Origin: Glebionis coronaria
Lineage: Eukaryota; Streptophyta; Magnoliopsida; Asterales; Asteraceae
Direction of reading: 5' to 3'
DNA length: 64,000 bases
Assembly (NCBI GenBank): GCA_025667525.1
Contig: JANFOE010002240.1
Coordinates: 28,437-92,436 of the forward strand
The notes under the pieces are model-generated. The model was given only the letters and a program-made list of their open reading frames with translations. It did not search any database and had not been told where the DNA came from. Positions 48,030 to 62,086 of this stretch are shown here, piece after piece (the stretch's first letter is position 1; each line of letters opens with the position of its first letter). A program made the translations under genes and the position numbers.

Positions 48030-48298
48030 CTATATGAAACAGATGACGATATGGAAGCTCACTCGGTGCTATTTGTGTTCGTTCAACATCAATCACAATA
48101 TGAGTTGCTATATTGAGTGATTTTGCTCGTGCCTATGAATCAGCATTAATGTTCAAAATCATTATATTAGAATTCGAGTTCATAAGGCAAGACAATTATT
48201 TACAGATAACAGAAATAAAATTTTACCTGTAATTCAAGCATGTCATCTTCACTTTTGATTTTAACTACCACCTTAACCTGTCCACACATTTCCCACCT
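48030..48298 (-). pseudogene. Captured peptidyl-tRNA hydrolase 2 fragment with an intron
   Basis: Exon one (48298 down to 48227) reads WEMCGQVKVVVKIKSEDDML and ends CAG before GTAAAA. A gt...ag intron of about 94 bases follows (48226-48133). Exon two (48132 down) reads ARAKSLNIATHIVID.ERTQIAPS. These match the C-terminal half of archaeal/eukaryotic PTH2, which frees peptidyl-tRNAs (CGQ.K.VVK...; DAGRTQIAP). The catalytic-region AG is replaced by VE here, and similarity stops after IAPS. Retention of the intron implies DNA-level capture, as expected for Helitrons. Confidence 0.82.
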
Positions 48299-48599
48299 CC
48301 ATAATTTGCACAAAAATAGAAAATAAGCAATAAAACCAGACACAAAGGAACAATCACACTATTAATAGTTCTAAGATATACCTGTTTAGAGCTATAGGTG
48401 TTCGGTTAAGTATCTTTTTATAAAGACCCAAAGTTGTATGGCTTCAAAACCAGCACAATTGTTCATGAGAAATTCATATAGCAGATTATTTAACATTATT
48501 GAAGGTCTCAACCATAGTAGTACCTGATTAACAACCTGAGCTGATATGTTTCCACCCATATTGAAACAACATATTTTAACCAGACTCCAGTTAGACTTG

Positions 48600-51500
48600 A
48601 GTTAAGAATTAAATACGTATATACTGCTAAAAAAATAGCACATCAGGAACATACCCCTTTCGACTGCCGTCCTACACTTTTGAATGGCGTGTAGTTTAAT
48701 CCTTGTGTCCGATTTAGACCCTCTAAATCACAGCAAACTAATGTATACGCGCCCGATTTGGACCCTCCGAATCACAGCAAACTGATGTAAAAAGACAGGG
48801 GATGATACTTCTACTTTTCCTCAAAAACATTTGTGAGCCAACTGATGTATACGCTCCCGAAATGAAAGTTGAAGCGTCAGTGACATTTCTTGCGATGAAG
48901 ATAGGAAAGTGCCACAATAATCATGATTAACCATAATTAAACAAAAGAAGCCAATGAATGATGAATTCATCCCAAAACCCATTGTATATACATCCTCATC
49001 AATGGTAATTAAACTTGTAAAATGTACTCTACCATAGTTATATCTAGATCATTTAACTTTTGAAGCTTCCACATTTCATATGTAAAATGACTTAGGTGAC
49101 ATACAAAAAGTACATTGCCTAATTGCAGACAACACTCATTGCTATTAGGGACAATCTAGATCTTCTATTAGCCAGATGGACATCTGTTGAGTTAGCATGT
49201 ACAAAGAATTTACATCTTTATAGTAAATGTATTGTATTCAACTGTAATCCCAGACTTGCTTATATAGTGTTTTTATTATACGATTATAAAATCAAACAAG
49301 AAACTGAATGCTTATTATTGTTTCTAAAAGGCAGAATTTAAGTGGAAATATCAACATAACCCAATCTACAGATCCCTGTATTACTTCCATCTACATCCAA
49401 CCTATCACCCCTCAACTCCCCTTCCTAACCTACGATTTTGTCCTGGCTTATGGCTATGAATCAGATATGCTCTAGCATCCCTATGTCATTCATTCAAAAT
49501 CCAGGCCCTATAAAAAATAACATTCTTTTTGTAGTTTAAGTTAGTAACTAAAAAACAATACACTCAAATTCTCAAAATTTCTTATATTCCTGTAACTTGT
49601 TTTAGCAATAGCGATGGGTAATTTATTACTATATATGCCAAGGCCGTGTACTCTACTTACAATTCATATAAGAATAGCTTTTCAAAAATGGTAATTTATT
49701 ACTGCAAATGCTTATTCGGTTACTAAGAATAAGCATGTGGAAACATTATGACTTTACAAAAGTAAACCATGTTTTTTACCTGTGAGCAGAGAATCATTAT
49801 CCATATCAGTATCCTGTCTTCCGAGAAAGATATGTCAACCATCACACCCTGCAAGTACTTCTCATAAGTAGGAAGATAATAATGGCCAGCCATGGCCACA
49901 CATCGCCAGCAATATTACTTTTTCTCTCCACTCTCTTTCTAATGAAGTGATTACCGAAGCGTTGCAGCTACAACGTGTGTTTATTCGGGTGCTGGTATAA
50001 ACTCTTTTGAGCGCATAAATTATATTGCCCCTGCAGAGGTTTCAGTTTCAACATATCAGATATGTTTACTACTATCTAATACAAATAACAATATTAAGAA
50101 CACTACCTAGCAGTACCGTGTATCTTCATTAAGAAATGCCATCTCCACAGCCTAAAAAAATGCAATTTCTAAACTACCTGAGCTCGATGGGTCCATTTTA
50201 AGAGTTTTTTGGCCCAATTTAGTTATAAACGCTTAGACCAATATATATCTCGGACCAGGTGTTTCTAAAACCATGATTGTTAAAAATTAAATCGATGTGA
50301 ATTACTTGATTAGACACTGAAACAGATCCAACTTAAGGAAGCTTAAGGTACAAGTCCATTATAGCATAATATCAAAAGACGTCACAATTAACAAATTTTC
50401 AGCTAATAATCACATTTTTATGCAGCATAGCCATGTAACTTGATAAAAAACATTGAAAATAAGTCAAATGCTACAAAGTATTAATTAAAGACCACAACTT
50501 TAAAGCCACAATATTGAAAACAAATTAACACAAAGTTAAGGTATATCTAGAAATCTCAAGGGTACCCTTTTTCCAATCCTATTATATACTTTAGTCTGGG
50601 TTTCAATTGCAAAACAGTCAGGTTGGCTGACTCACAGAAACTTATTTTAATTTTCTAAATAGTTAATGTGTTACAAAGTAAATGTAATTTAGGGGAAAAA
50701 AGAATTAGAAAGTAGCATAACATTTAATAAGTTTGACCCATTTCATATTCAGCTACACAAGTATCCCATATGGCCAGTTATCAATCAGTTAAAACTCAAA
50801 TTGGCCACTTTTTGATAATAGGACTACATGAAATTCCATATAGATATATTAACAACCTGCATTAAGGGACCAATAACCTTTTGAAACATATAAAAAACAA
50901 ATCAAAACACTATATCAAGAACATCAATGAATCATAATATGTCTCTTTCTAAATTATATCACTAAAACATATAAATGAATAAAAAAGGTTAGCTAAATAT
51001 CATGATGCTCAATCTTCACAAGAAATGATTTAAAGTACCGGGTTAGCTGCTACATTACAGTTAAAAAACATTAGTTAAAATTTTACACGCTAATGTATTT
51101 AAGGCGGATCTAAAACTATCAATTATTATGAACGTTTCTCGTTAGTTGTTACCTAACTTGACCATTTTCCCATCATAGAATACATTTGGCTTCTCAGCGT
51201 TCTTAATTTGTAATCTAAGCAGGCTGTTCCACAATACATCTTTACTATTTCAGTTTTGAGTTTTGACCCAATCATTATTTTACTATTGTAAATTGGCCAT
51301 ATTTCAGATTTGAACCAGTTCGGCGTCTACTACATTTATAAATACAAAAAGCGTTGGTAAATACATTTTTGCAATATATGTTTGGAACATAAACTACAAA
51401 GAAAATAAGTGAGGTTATTCACCAAGGTTTTCAGCACAGTTTCCTCTTGCTGCAGATTGAGACAATACTAACAACACTACCATCTTGATTCCAGCATTGG

Positions 51501-52040
51501 TTTCGGCCATTGAAGAAGTGACTGACGGTTTCTCAGCTACAAGAGGGACTTGAATAGCATTCGTATTAAGTGAACTGTTGATAAATAATTAGGGTTTATA
51601 AGCATAAACCCTAATCATATTAATTCAACTGTTGATAATTAATTAGGGTTTACACAAACTGAAAAAACGATGATGGATTAGATGTTTGATTGAAGGTTTA
51701 AAATAGTTATGATTCAAACAGTTTAATAGGTGTTGGATGGAGAAAAAAGGATATGAAGTTGATAGTGTGTGTGTTTTCCCCGTGGTGTGTGTTTTTTCCA
51801 GTCGGTAGTTTGATAATAAAAATAAGAAAAAATATGACCTAAACCTATTATATATACAGGTGGTATGAAAACGCAGTTTTGGGTAAAGTACGGCCCGCTT
51901 TTTTTAAACTGCGTTTTCGTGAAGTAATTTTGGAAAGTTTTTGAGATTTTTTAGCTAACAAACAAATACTATTGGTTTAGGGATGCCATGTCACATATGA
52001 CTGGGATTTGGGGTGTGGTATCAAATCATAATTATACCTA
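48600..52040. other. Rest of Helitron interior, unassigned
   Basis: AT-rich, without long ORFs. Minus-strand open stretches near 49800-49900 (AGHYYLPTYEKYLQG) and 51430-51560 (NAIQVPLVAEKPSVTSS) look exon-like but I cannot assign them. The direct repeat GATAATTAATTAGGGTTTA / GATAAATAATTAGGGTTTA occurs near 51580-51650. Confidence 0.35.
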
Positions 52041-52050
52041 TATATAATAT

Positions 52051-53797
<1,747 letters not shown>

Positions 53798-53882
<85 letters not shown>

Positions 53883-53906
53883 GTATATATATATATATAT
53901 ATATAC

Positions 53907-53980
<74 letters not shown>

Positions 53981-54002
53981 GTATATATATATATATATAT
54001 AC

Positions 54003-54049
<47 letters not shown>
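53798..54049. repeat. (AT)n microsatellite with ACGT interruptions
   Basis: AT repeat interrupted four times by ATACGTAT. Ends at GGGTGGGGATAC. Confidence 0.97.
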
Positions 54050-54053
<4 letters not shown>

Positions 54054-56142
54054 GGGGATACAATAGAAAGCCCCTTAAAATAAAAAGCCTAGGAAGCAAT
54101 GCCAGCATGCCACGTGTCCCCCCTTCACCGAACCTCTCAATTATAACTGTAGGGGTATCTTTGTAATTTCACCATTAGGGGTATATAAACTTTATTCTTT
54201 TCCATTTATGTTTATTTTTCATCCATTTTCCCAACCACAGACCTCGCCTCTCACCTCCGTCATCTTCTCCGATCGATAACCCAGCTCTCACATTCGTTAT
54301 TTTCTCCGATCGATAACCCTCGCTCTCACCACCATTCCTACCATCGATCGTTACCTTATCTACCCCCATTAACATTCGTAGCTTCACGTCATTCAGTGAT
54401 TCGAACTAATATGAGATTACGATTGACTCACAATCACTAGGAGCATTGATTAATAATTTACATCATTAATGAATAGTTCATCATAGCAACCAACAACAGT
54501 AAGATCTAATCTTCTTTTCTATTTTTTGTCAATTTGTAATATTTTAATTCAAAATTTTAATTGTATTAACTTGATATATTCTGTTGATTGTTAGTATATG
54601 TAATGTACTGAGTTTCATCTAGTTCTGGAATCATTTTCTAGAAAACAATGGATACAAATAGTCTTTAGGAAAGTTGCATATAAAGTGTTTGATAAAATAT
54701 GTATAGGAGGTTTTAGAATTTTGATGCACTACTTTTACAATCTAATGCGTATACTGTTAATCTTTATTTTCTTTGGTCATTTTTTTAGTAGAAATGGCTT
54801 ATATGTGTATTTATATGTGGGGTTGTATGTTTTGATGCAGCTGTTCGAAAATATTGATGCAGTAGGTGTTTGTTTATGAAAAATATATCTAGAAAAGCTA
54901 TTATGTTTTTGTAATGTTATGAGAGAAAATGTTTGCATGATGCAGTTCGTGTAAAGTAGTGATGCAGTAGCTGGTTATTTATGTCATATAAGGTTTAGTC
55001 AGGTCACATATAGAGTGTTTTAGTTCAAAATTTTATTGTGTGTATTTGTATGCTTAATGCAGTTTGATGCATCTAAATTTGAGCTATGATGCAGCAGGTA
55101 GTCGGTCGTTGTATATAAGGGTGGATTAGGCTAAATGGAAGTAGTGTTATCTCAAAAATGTGTTTTTATGTTAGGTTGTTAGTTTGATGCATCTAAATTT
55201 GATCTATGATGCAGTAGGTAGTCAGTCTCTCGTTGTATATAAGGGTGGATTACGCTAAATGCAAGTAGAATGATCTCGAAAATGTGTGTGTATGTTAGAT
55301 TGTTAGTTTGATGCACCTAAATTTGAGCTATGATGCAGCAGGTAGTCCGTCGTTGTATACAAGGGTGGATTAGGCTAAACGTAAGTAGCCTTATCTCGAA
55401 AATGTGTTTGTATGTTAAGTTGTTAGTTTGATGCATCTGAATTTTAGCTATGATGTAGCAGGTAGTTGGTCGTCTTATATAAGGGTGAATTAGGCTCATA
55501 TAATTTTAGTTGTCCAAAAGTTTATATGTGTGTGTTTGTATGTTTGTCATGCAGCTCGTGTAATGAAAGTGATGCAGTAGGGACTTATGTGTGGTGTATG
55601 AGTCAATTCTAGTTTACGTACAGGGTGTTTTAGTTGGAAAAAAGTGTATCTGTGTTTACATGTTATTGTGTGTGGAATAAATATGCACAAAGCATTTTAG
55701 TTGTCGTCAAGTGTATGTGTGTGTGTGATATTAATGTAGTTAGTATACCAAGGTGATGCAGTTGAGACTTGTATGTGGTGTATGATTTTTGGTTAGTTTA
55801 CGTCTAGAAAATTTTAGTTGTCAAAAAATGTTTATGAGCTATTAATGTAGGTTCTATAATGGACTAATGTGGTAGGAATTTGTTGTGGCGTATGCGTCTA
55901 GGTTATGTGTGTTTGAGTGATTTGCAGATGGTATTGTGAAAGGATGCCGTTGATGTTTTATAAGCTTAAACAAACACCGACTTAGTTATGGCAAAAATTG
56001 TTTTCAAAATAACATGTATCATGTTGTTTATCTAAAATGAGTAAATGAGTTGATTTGTTGTATTTTGAAGTTTTCGTTTAAAAAATATTTCCGTTTTGGG
56101 TCTTGTTTTCGTGTTAATAGTTTGTGACCATTGCGTTTGCAG
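54050..56142 (+). other. Unclassified repetitive segment, possible transposon left end
   Basis: Starts GGGTGGGGATACAATAGAAAGCC directly after the AT repeat, resembling a terminal end of a plant DNA transposon; no partner end is in the window. CTTCTCCGATCGATAACCC is duplicated 40 bp apart (about 54264 and 54304). GATGCAG words recur at many places between 54830 and 55770. A tandem repeat occupies 55063-55497. No gene recognised. Confidence 0.5.
55063..55497. repeat. Tandem repeat, about 121 bp x 3.6
   Basis: Units starting TTTGATGCA occur at 55063, 55183, 55307 and 55427, each with GATGCAGCAGGTAGTC, TATATAAGGGTGGATTA and ATCTCGAAAATGTGT. Units differ by a few per cent. Confidence 0.92.
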
Positions 56143-56233
56143 CTTGATGGGCAAATTCCAAGTGACAAAATTGTTGGAGGTGGAGACCAAAAGGAACTTT
56201 CTCAATATTTATCTGATTTTGTTTATAGCGTGT
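56143..56233 (+). pseudogene. Alpha-tubulin-like exon fragment
   Basis: After a good acceptor (GCGTTTGCAG, ending 56142) the sequence reads LDGQIPSDKIVGGGD, matching the alpha-tubulin stretch PDGQMPSDKTVGGGD at most positions. From memory, plant alpha-tubulin genes have an intron just before this Pro. Similarity fades after GGGD and the segment is cut by element E's LTR at 56234. No first exon was found upstream. It is best read as a captured, diverged exon. Confidence 0.6.
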
Positions 56234-57284
56234 TGATATGAGTGTATTTAATCATATCATTTGTATTAATAAACAATGAAATTATGCATTAAATGTATCA
56301 AATATGCCTTGGAAATGCTTGTTTCTTGTTTGAATGTGTGTAGGTACCAAGTTCGCGAAAACCGACGAAAACTGACACGAGATTGATGAAAAAGATCGAG
56401 GAAGCCAAAATCGAGTTTGATTTAGAGGATTTAATATTTAAATAAGTGATTTGGGCCAAGTGGGACCCACATGAGCTTATTGGGCCTGGAAAGCCCAATA
56501 TTGGATTTATAATTAATAACTCTTGGACGAGCCCAAATAAAGGCCCAAATTTGCTAGTTAATTTGGACGGAATATGGTAACACTGGCCCAAGCCCAATTT
56601 GATAAGGAGTATATAACGAAATGGGCTTTCTAGGGTTTCAAATGTGTTTACACAATGAATAAATAAATCACTCGTTCCACACATAAACTCACACGTTTTT
56701 TATCTCAATTAAATATTCACCCACACATAAACAAACTGACACCCATTTAATTCATTCGCTTCACACGTCACTTTCCACTTAGAAGATAAACAATCGTTTC
56801 ACCTAAATACCCACACACGTTTCATTCCCACCACACACTCATTTTCGATAACTTCTATGAGAAGTTCTCTCTCTCACCTTTCTTCTCCAAATTACAAAAC
56901 CTAAAACCAGTAACTTATAGTTACTGTTACAAACCCTAGATCAAAATAAATCACGAATTATTTGGGGCTTTTGATATATTCTTTTAATTCAAGAAAAGGG
57001 GAATAAAACCCCCAAACTTTAAGGAAGAGAAAGGGTGGAACGAATAGGCTACGTGGCAAAAGGCTATTGGTTTCAACACATCAATGCTCCATATCCACCA
57101 ATCACATGCCAAGAAATAAACACAACTAGCACACGGATGCCATGTTGGCGATCCGTGTGCTAGATTGAGCTATTTCCACCATCCGATCAAAGAAAGAGAG
57201 AGAAATTGAAGATCAAGGGCTATTAATCAAAAGGAATATCCCCTAGGTGATGCGAATATCCTCTTCATCAACAGCCTTGGGAGG

Positions 57285-57291
57285 CTATAAA
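57285..57291 (+). promoter_or_regulatory. TATA box of E LTR
   Basis: TATAAAA in GGCTATAAAAACCCCC is followed by a C/T-rich stretch, about 1.05 kb into the LTR. Confidence 0.6.
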
Positions 57292-58373
57292 AACCCCCAT
57301 TTTCTACTTGTAATTTCATCCTTTACTTTTTATTTAATGTTATGCTGTATAAATAATTTTAGATTAAATGATGTATTTCCTTTTTATCTAGTATTGTAAT
57401 CTTTCTGGAAATTAATAAAAGTAATATCGTTTAATCTTCAATCGTGTCTTGTGTTATTTTCTGCTTTAAATTGATTTACAATTTAAATCTAATAACTATT
57501 TCACAAGGATAATATTTGTGATGGTAAGAATAAGCTAATTAATAGCTTAATTTTTATTATCAAAAGTAAAAAGGATTTAAGTTGTTTTTTCCCTACTGGA
57601 AAGACAATACAAATGCTTCGAGAATCATTGATGATGATAGATGGTGGTTCGTTTGAAGAATAATGGTGGTATGGTGGTTTCGGTTCCTTTTTTTAGGTAG
57701 CTCAACGCTAGCCTACTACTCAAAGGGTTTCGTCAAAAGGTGCTAGTTCCTTTCATTTTAAGTTTTATTTTATAAGTTTAATTGAAACTGCTACTTTGAT
57801 GTTTCTTAGGTGTTTATATTGTTTAATTAAGTGAATTTATATGATCATACATTTGAATGCTTACACGTTTGAGATGATTATTTGTTTCGATCATTTAGTT
57901 TGATAAATTCTGATTGAGTATTTATATGTTTTGATAGCTTACAGTTTGGATTTATAAGTTTTAGATATTTATAAATTTTTGTTTGGTCATTTAATTAGAA
58001 CTGTTTAAATGTTGTTTTTAACGGATCATATTAACTGGAAATTGTAGTTTGAACTTTAAATTTAAGTTACTGTTAAATTTCTGATGATTTGATTAGTTGG
58101 TAAGATATGCTGATTAAATGAAGTTTTGAGAAGTATCAGTCGGCTGATTTTGTAAATCTTAAATAGATTGGTTTAAACTGTTGATGATTATGCATATTGG
58201 GTTGTGATTTAGCTGTTTTTACTTGAGTTCAGGATTGAGGAAAATAGGACTGTTTGTTCTGTTTAGATCTGCTAGTTTATTCAGACTGCTTGATTTTGTT
58301 ATTGAATTGTTTAATGTCATTATTTTGGTGATCTTTTCTTATATGTATTTTCTGCTATATTGTTCAACTTTCA

Positions 58374-58519
58374 GCTTATCAGTTTCTTACTAAACTGATA
58401 AGCCCAAATAAGCTGTGTCCTCACAAGCTTACCTATAGATTGTTTTTGTTCAAAGTAATTTGCTTAGCAGATCCATACGATCTGTTTAAGCCCAATAAGC
58501 TGATTACTGTCAGCTTATT
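58374..58519. other. Cluster of three perfect hairpins in E LTR
   Basis: GCTTATCAGTTT/AAACTGATAAGC (58374-58403, 12 bp), CAGATC/GATCTG (58468-58484) and AATAAGCTGA/TCAGCTTATT (58494-58519, 10 bp). Confidence 0.85.
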
Positions 58520-58601
58520 CAAATAAGCTTTAAAAGTCTCTCCTGAGACACTGATTTTAACCATTGCTGTCAAAAAGAAATAAATCCATAAAATATGTCT
58601 A

Positions 58602-58669
58602 TGACAGGACTCGAACCTGTGACCTCCTGGTCACAGGCTTAAAGTGTTAACCAACTGGGCCAAGTGCTC
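58602..58669 (-). repeat. tRNA-derived sequence (SINE head or tRNA pseudogene)
   Basis: The minus strand has a perfect pol III B box GGTTCGAGTCC (58607-58617) and an A box TGGCCCAGTTGG (58651-58662) with normal spacing, plus a T stem ACAGG/CCTGT. The acceptor ends do not pair and the anticodon arm is irregular, so it is not a working tRNA gene. The following minus-strand sequence ends in a T-rich run, as in some plant SINEs. Confidence 0.7.
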
Positions 58670-59418
58670 ATTTGATTTCTATATCAGAAGTTGCTTTAAT
58701 ATAGTATGTTTCATTTTGGCAGGTTCATTTTTAGATACGTTTTAAATTTGTTTTCATACATTCTTTTTAATTATAGTTTTCATACAAATATATTCAGTTA
58801 AATAAAAATAATAAATAAAATAAAAAAATAATATATAATTAAAAAATAATAAAAATAAAAAAATGTTTTTATTTTAAAAGTTTAGTTAGTCTAATAATTT
58901 GATTTTTATAAAAGTGGATTTAAAATAGTTTTTAGTTAGACTTGTTTTAAAAGAAATTTTTAATAAAGTAAAGTAATTTGTTTAAAAAGTTTTTAATTAG
59001 ATTATTTTTAAGGTAGAGTAAAATTTATAGTTTTTAAATAGCTTAAATTTATATAGATAATTGAATTAGTCTATTTTTTTAAATAGTTTTAATTTTTAAG
59101 TAATTAATTGTTTGTAGAATTTTAAAATTAGCAGGGTTTACGATTCATGCACTTTAGGATAAGTTTTAATAGTTTAAAATTAGTAGACTTTATCTTTAGT
59201 TTAAAAACCAAAAACCAATTCAAATCAATTGTCCAAATCAAAACGAAACGTCTCAAATTCACTCGATCTTCGTGTACAACGAACTTGAGTCACCAGCGTG
59301 TTTAATTGAATTCGTCATTGGTAATATTAGTCTATTACTTTTTCCTAAAGGTAATTTTCTAATTTACCCTATAACGTATCAAATTATCACTATACTATCA
59401 ACGACACATCAAAAATTT

Positions 59419-59437
59419 TGGCGCCGCTGCCGGGGAT
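59419..59437 (+). other. Primer binding site of E (tRNA-Asp type)
   Basis: TGGCGCCGCTGCCGGGGAT is complementary to the plant tRNA-Asp 3' end except one wobble. Confidence 0.88.
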
Positions 59438-60084
59438 CTTGTGTACGATTCGCTTTTATGGAGATTTGTTGATCGTTGATTTGAAGACCCTTTCCGTCCT
59501 CGGAAAGTTTGTTATTTTTCTATTATATAGTATGTATCGTTTTTCTCGTTTTTTGTGAATAATATATTGTATTACGTAGAACAATAATTTTACATATTTT
59601 TCAAATAAGCCTTAGTTGGGATTTCATCACCTAGCTATTGTAGTCGAATCCAAAACAAAAATAAAGGCAAAATAGATAAATACTAATAAGAAGTTTGAAC
59701 TCGATTTATACAAACTATAAGGTGGGTATAAGGCGACGTGCTATAAAAGGCCGTCTAAGGAAAAAGGTTTTTAAGTGCTTTGTGCCACCTCGTTTCCCCG
59801 CTTGCTTGTGCGTATATTGAGAGGGACGACCTATTATTGGTTTGCCGACTCAAGTAGTAATAAATCTTATTTTTGTTGTTTACTTATTGAACCTCGAGAC
59901 GTTTAGGTTTTCACCTATCGTTTCAAAGTCGACCGAGGGTAATTTACTTCCATAGTAGTTATCCTTATTCATTGTTTTTTATCGATCATTATTGATTGAG
60001 CAATACCAAATAAAATACCAAAAATAATCTTCTTCTTGTCTAATTTCTTTTCTTCAATCCTCTAAATTCTCGTCTTGGTTGTGT
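59438..60084 (+). other. Untranslated leader of E
   Basis: Nothing coding seen. Counterpart of D's 36905-37798. Confidence 0.6.
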
Positions 60085-61182
60085 ATGCAATTACGTTCTT
60101 CTCGTCTTGTGATTGATTTTAATAGGCTTGAAAATATTCCTCGTAGAAATAGAAATCGTCAACAACGAATAGTGGAACCCGATCTTCCACCTATTGTTGT
60201 AGAGATGGCCGATAACCGAACAATGGAGGAATTGCTCTGTGCACCCACCGAAGGGTATGGGGAAGCAATCGTTGTGCCGGCTATTTTGGCGGATCATTTT
60301 GAGATTAAGACGGGTCTTTTATCGCTCATTCGTGCCGACCAATTTCGTTGCAATGAGACCGATAGCCCGCATTCTCACATTCGGAATTTTAATCGAATTA
60401 CCTCGACTCTCAAGTTTAGACATGTGTCGAATGACGCGATTAAGCTCATGCTTTTTCCGTACTCGCTCGAGGGTAATGCTAAGCTTTGGTATAAGAAAGA
60501 ACCACTGGGTTCGATCTTAACATGGGATGATATAGTGTCTAAATTCATGAATTATTTCTTTCCACCTTCTAAGACAACACACTTTAAGAACGAGATCACT
60601 AGATTTGAACAAAAAGTGCATGAATCGTTTGGGGTTGCTTGGGAAAGATTTAAAGATTTGTTGAGACAATGTCCACACCACGGTTTCTCGGAATTACATC
60701 AAATTAATACTTTCTATAATGGGCTTAATATGATTGAACAAGATTCTTTAAATGCCGCCGCGGGTGGTAATCTTTTAAGAAAAACTCCGAGAGGCGCGTG
60801 GAGAATAATTGAGGATAAGTCTAGAGCACAATATTCACGAAACTCACCGGTTGTTTCCAATGTGAATTCATCTAATATCGAGATTGCTAGATTGGACTCT
60901 AAGATTGACACGCTTTTGAATGAGTTTAGGAAGAATCCTCATGGATCGATTAATATGGTTGAGAATGTTTGTGTATCATGTGGTGGAGCACATCCTAATT
61001 ATGCTTGTTTAAACACGGGGTTTGATCAAGCTAATGCTTTTGCCGCAATGGGAACTTATGGCTCCAACGGTCAAGTTCCTCGTCAAAGTCATGTTGCTCC
61101 ACCGGGTTTTCCACCGGTTCAAAATAGGTACAACAATGGAAACAATGGGAATAATTTTAACCGTGGTAACCAAGGGAATTAA
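60085..61182 (+). pseudogene. gag: Element E gag (about 365 codons to first stop)
   Basis: The first ATG in frame is 60085 (MQLRSSRLVIDFNR), with a second at 60205 (MADNRTMEELL, the usual Athila gag start region). Capsid signature: FNRITSTLKFRH, LFPYSLEGNAKLWY, MNYFFPPSKTTHF, DLLRQCPHHGF, INTFYNGL. A CVSCGGAHPNYAC zinc-binding motif sits near residues 300-312, then a G/N/Q-rich tail. TAA at 61180-61182 interrupts it; homology continues in the same frame. Confidence 0.88.
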
Positions 61183-62085
61183 AATCAAGGAAATGGTTTT
61201 AATGCTAATCAAAACAATCAAGGTTTTCAAAGCAATAATCAAAATGATTTGTCAAGCTATATCATGTCAAATGAGGCAAATATGAAAGCTTTTCAAAATA
61301 ACATTCAAGGGCAAATTAATACTTTGAAACTCGATTTTCAAAATACGATTAAAGGGTAAAACAATAAGATTGAGCTTAATCAACAAAGGCTAGAGCAAAA
61401 TCAAAATCGCATGCAACAAAATTTGGAACAAGGTCAAAATAAATTGCTTTCGATGTTTGAGGGATTTATGTCTAAACCATCTACTTCTTTGGGTTGCTTA
61501 CCTAGTAATACCATTCCTAACCCGAGGGGAGAGCTTAAGGCCATAACCGTTTATGATGATGACAATGTGGAAAGAGTGATCGAGAAAATTTATGTTCCAC
61601 CTAAGCAAAGTTTTCTTAAAGTCACCAAGGCTACTTTGAATGTGATTAGTACTTCGGATTGCTTTGATTTCATTCCTAAGAAATATGAAGATCCGGGTCA
61701 ATTCTTGATACCTTGTGTTGTTGATGAGCTTGGGGAATACAAAGCTCTAGCCGATCTAGGAGCTAGTATTAACGTAATGCCTTTAGTCATTTGGAAGAAT
61801 ATTGACTATGAACCACTTAGGCCTACTCGAATGATCATTGAGCTTGCTAATGGTACTACCACCCGTCTGGTTGGTATAGCGGAAAATGTCATTGTTAAAG
61901 TAGGGGAGTTCATTTACCTAGCCGATTTTGCTATCATTGATTATGAGCCAAATCCTCGTGTGCCTATAATTTTAGGACGACCATTTTTGTGTACGGCCGG
62001 TGTTTTAGTTGATATGAGGGAAAAGGAGATTAAAATAAGGTATGGGGATAAACATATGAATTTCAAACCGGAAAAAAATTCCTAG
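61183..62085 (+). pseudogene. Element E gag tail and retropepsin-like protease
   Basis: In frame with gag: an N/Q-rich helix, a second stop TAA (61357-61359), then protease with active site ADLGASINVMP and ILGRPFLCTAGVLVD. It ends at TAG 62083-62085 because of an apparent one-base expansion of the A run at 62072-62078; the downstream coding sense continues at +1. Confidence 0.85.
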
Positions 62086-62086
62086 A

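Larger units (their letters stand above)
56234..59411 (+). repeat. 5' LTR of element E (about 3.18 kb)
   Basis: Starts TGATATGAG with a terminal hairpin (TGATATGA/TCATATCA) and ends near CACATCA, eight bases before the primer site. It includes a TATA box (57285), a hairpin cluster (58374-58519), a tRNA-like segment (58602-58669) and a very AT-rich 3' third (58790-59200). Confidence 0.8.

Noticed and set aside
54175..54387. Minus-strand 70-codon ORF
   Set aside because: Charged, repeat-derived, no recognisable motif; overlaps the duplicated CTTCTCCGATCGATAACCC word.
58602..58669. Functional tRNA gene on the minus strand
   Set aside because: Boxes are good but acceptor ends do not pair and the anticodon arm is irregular.
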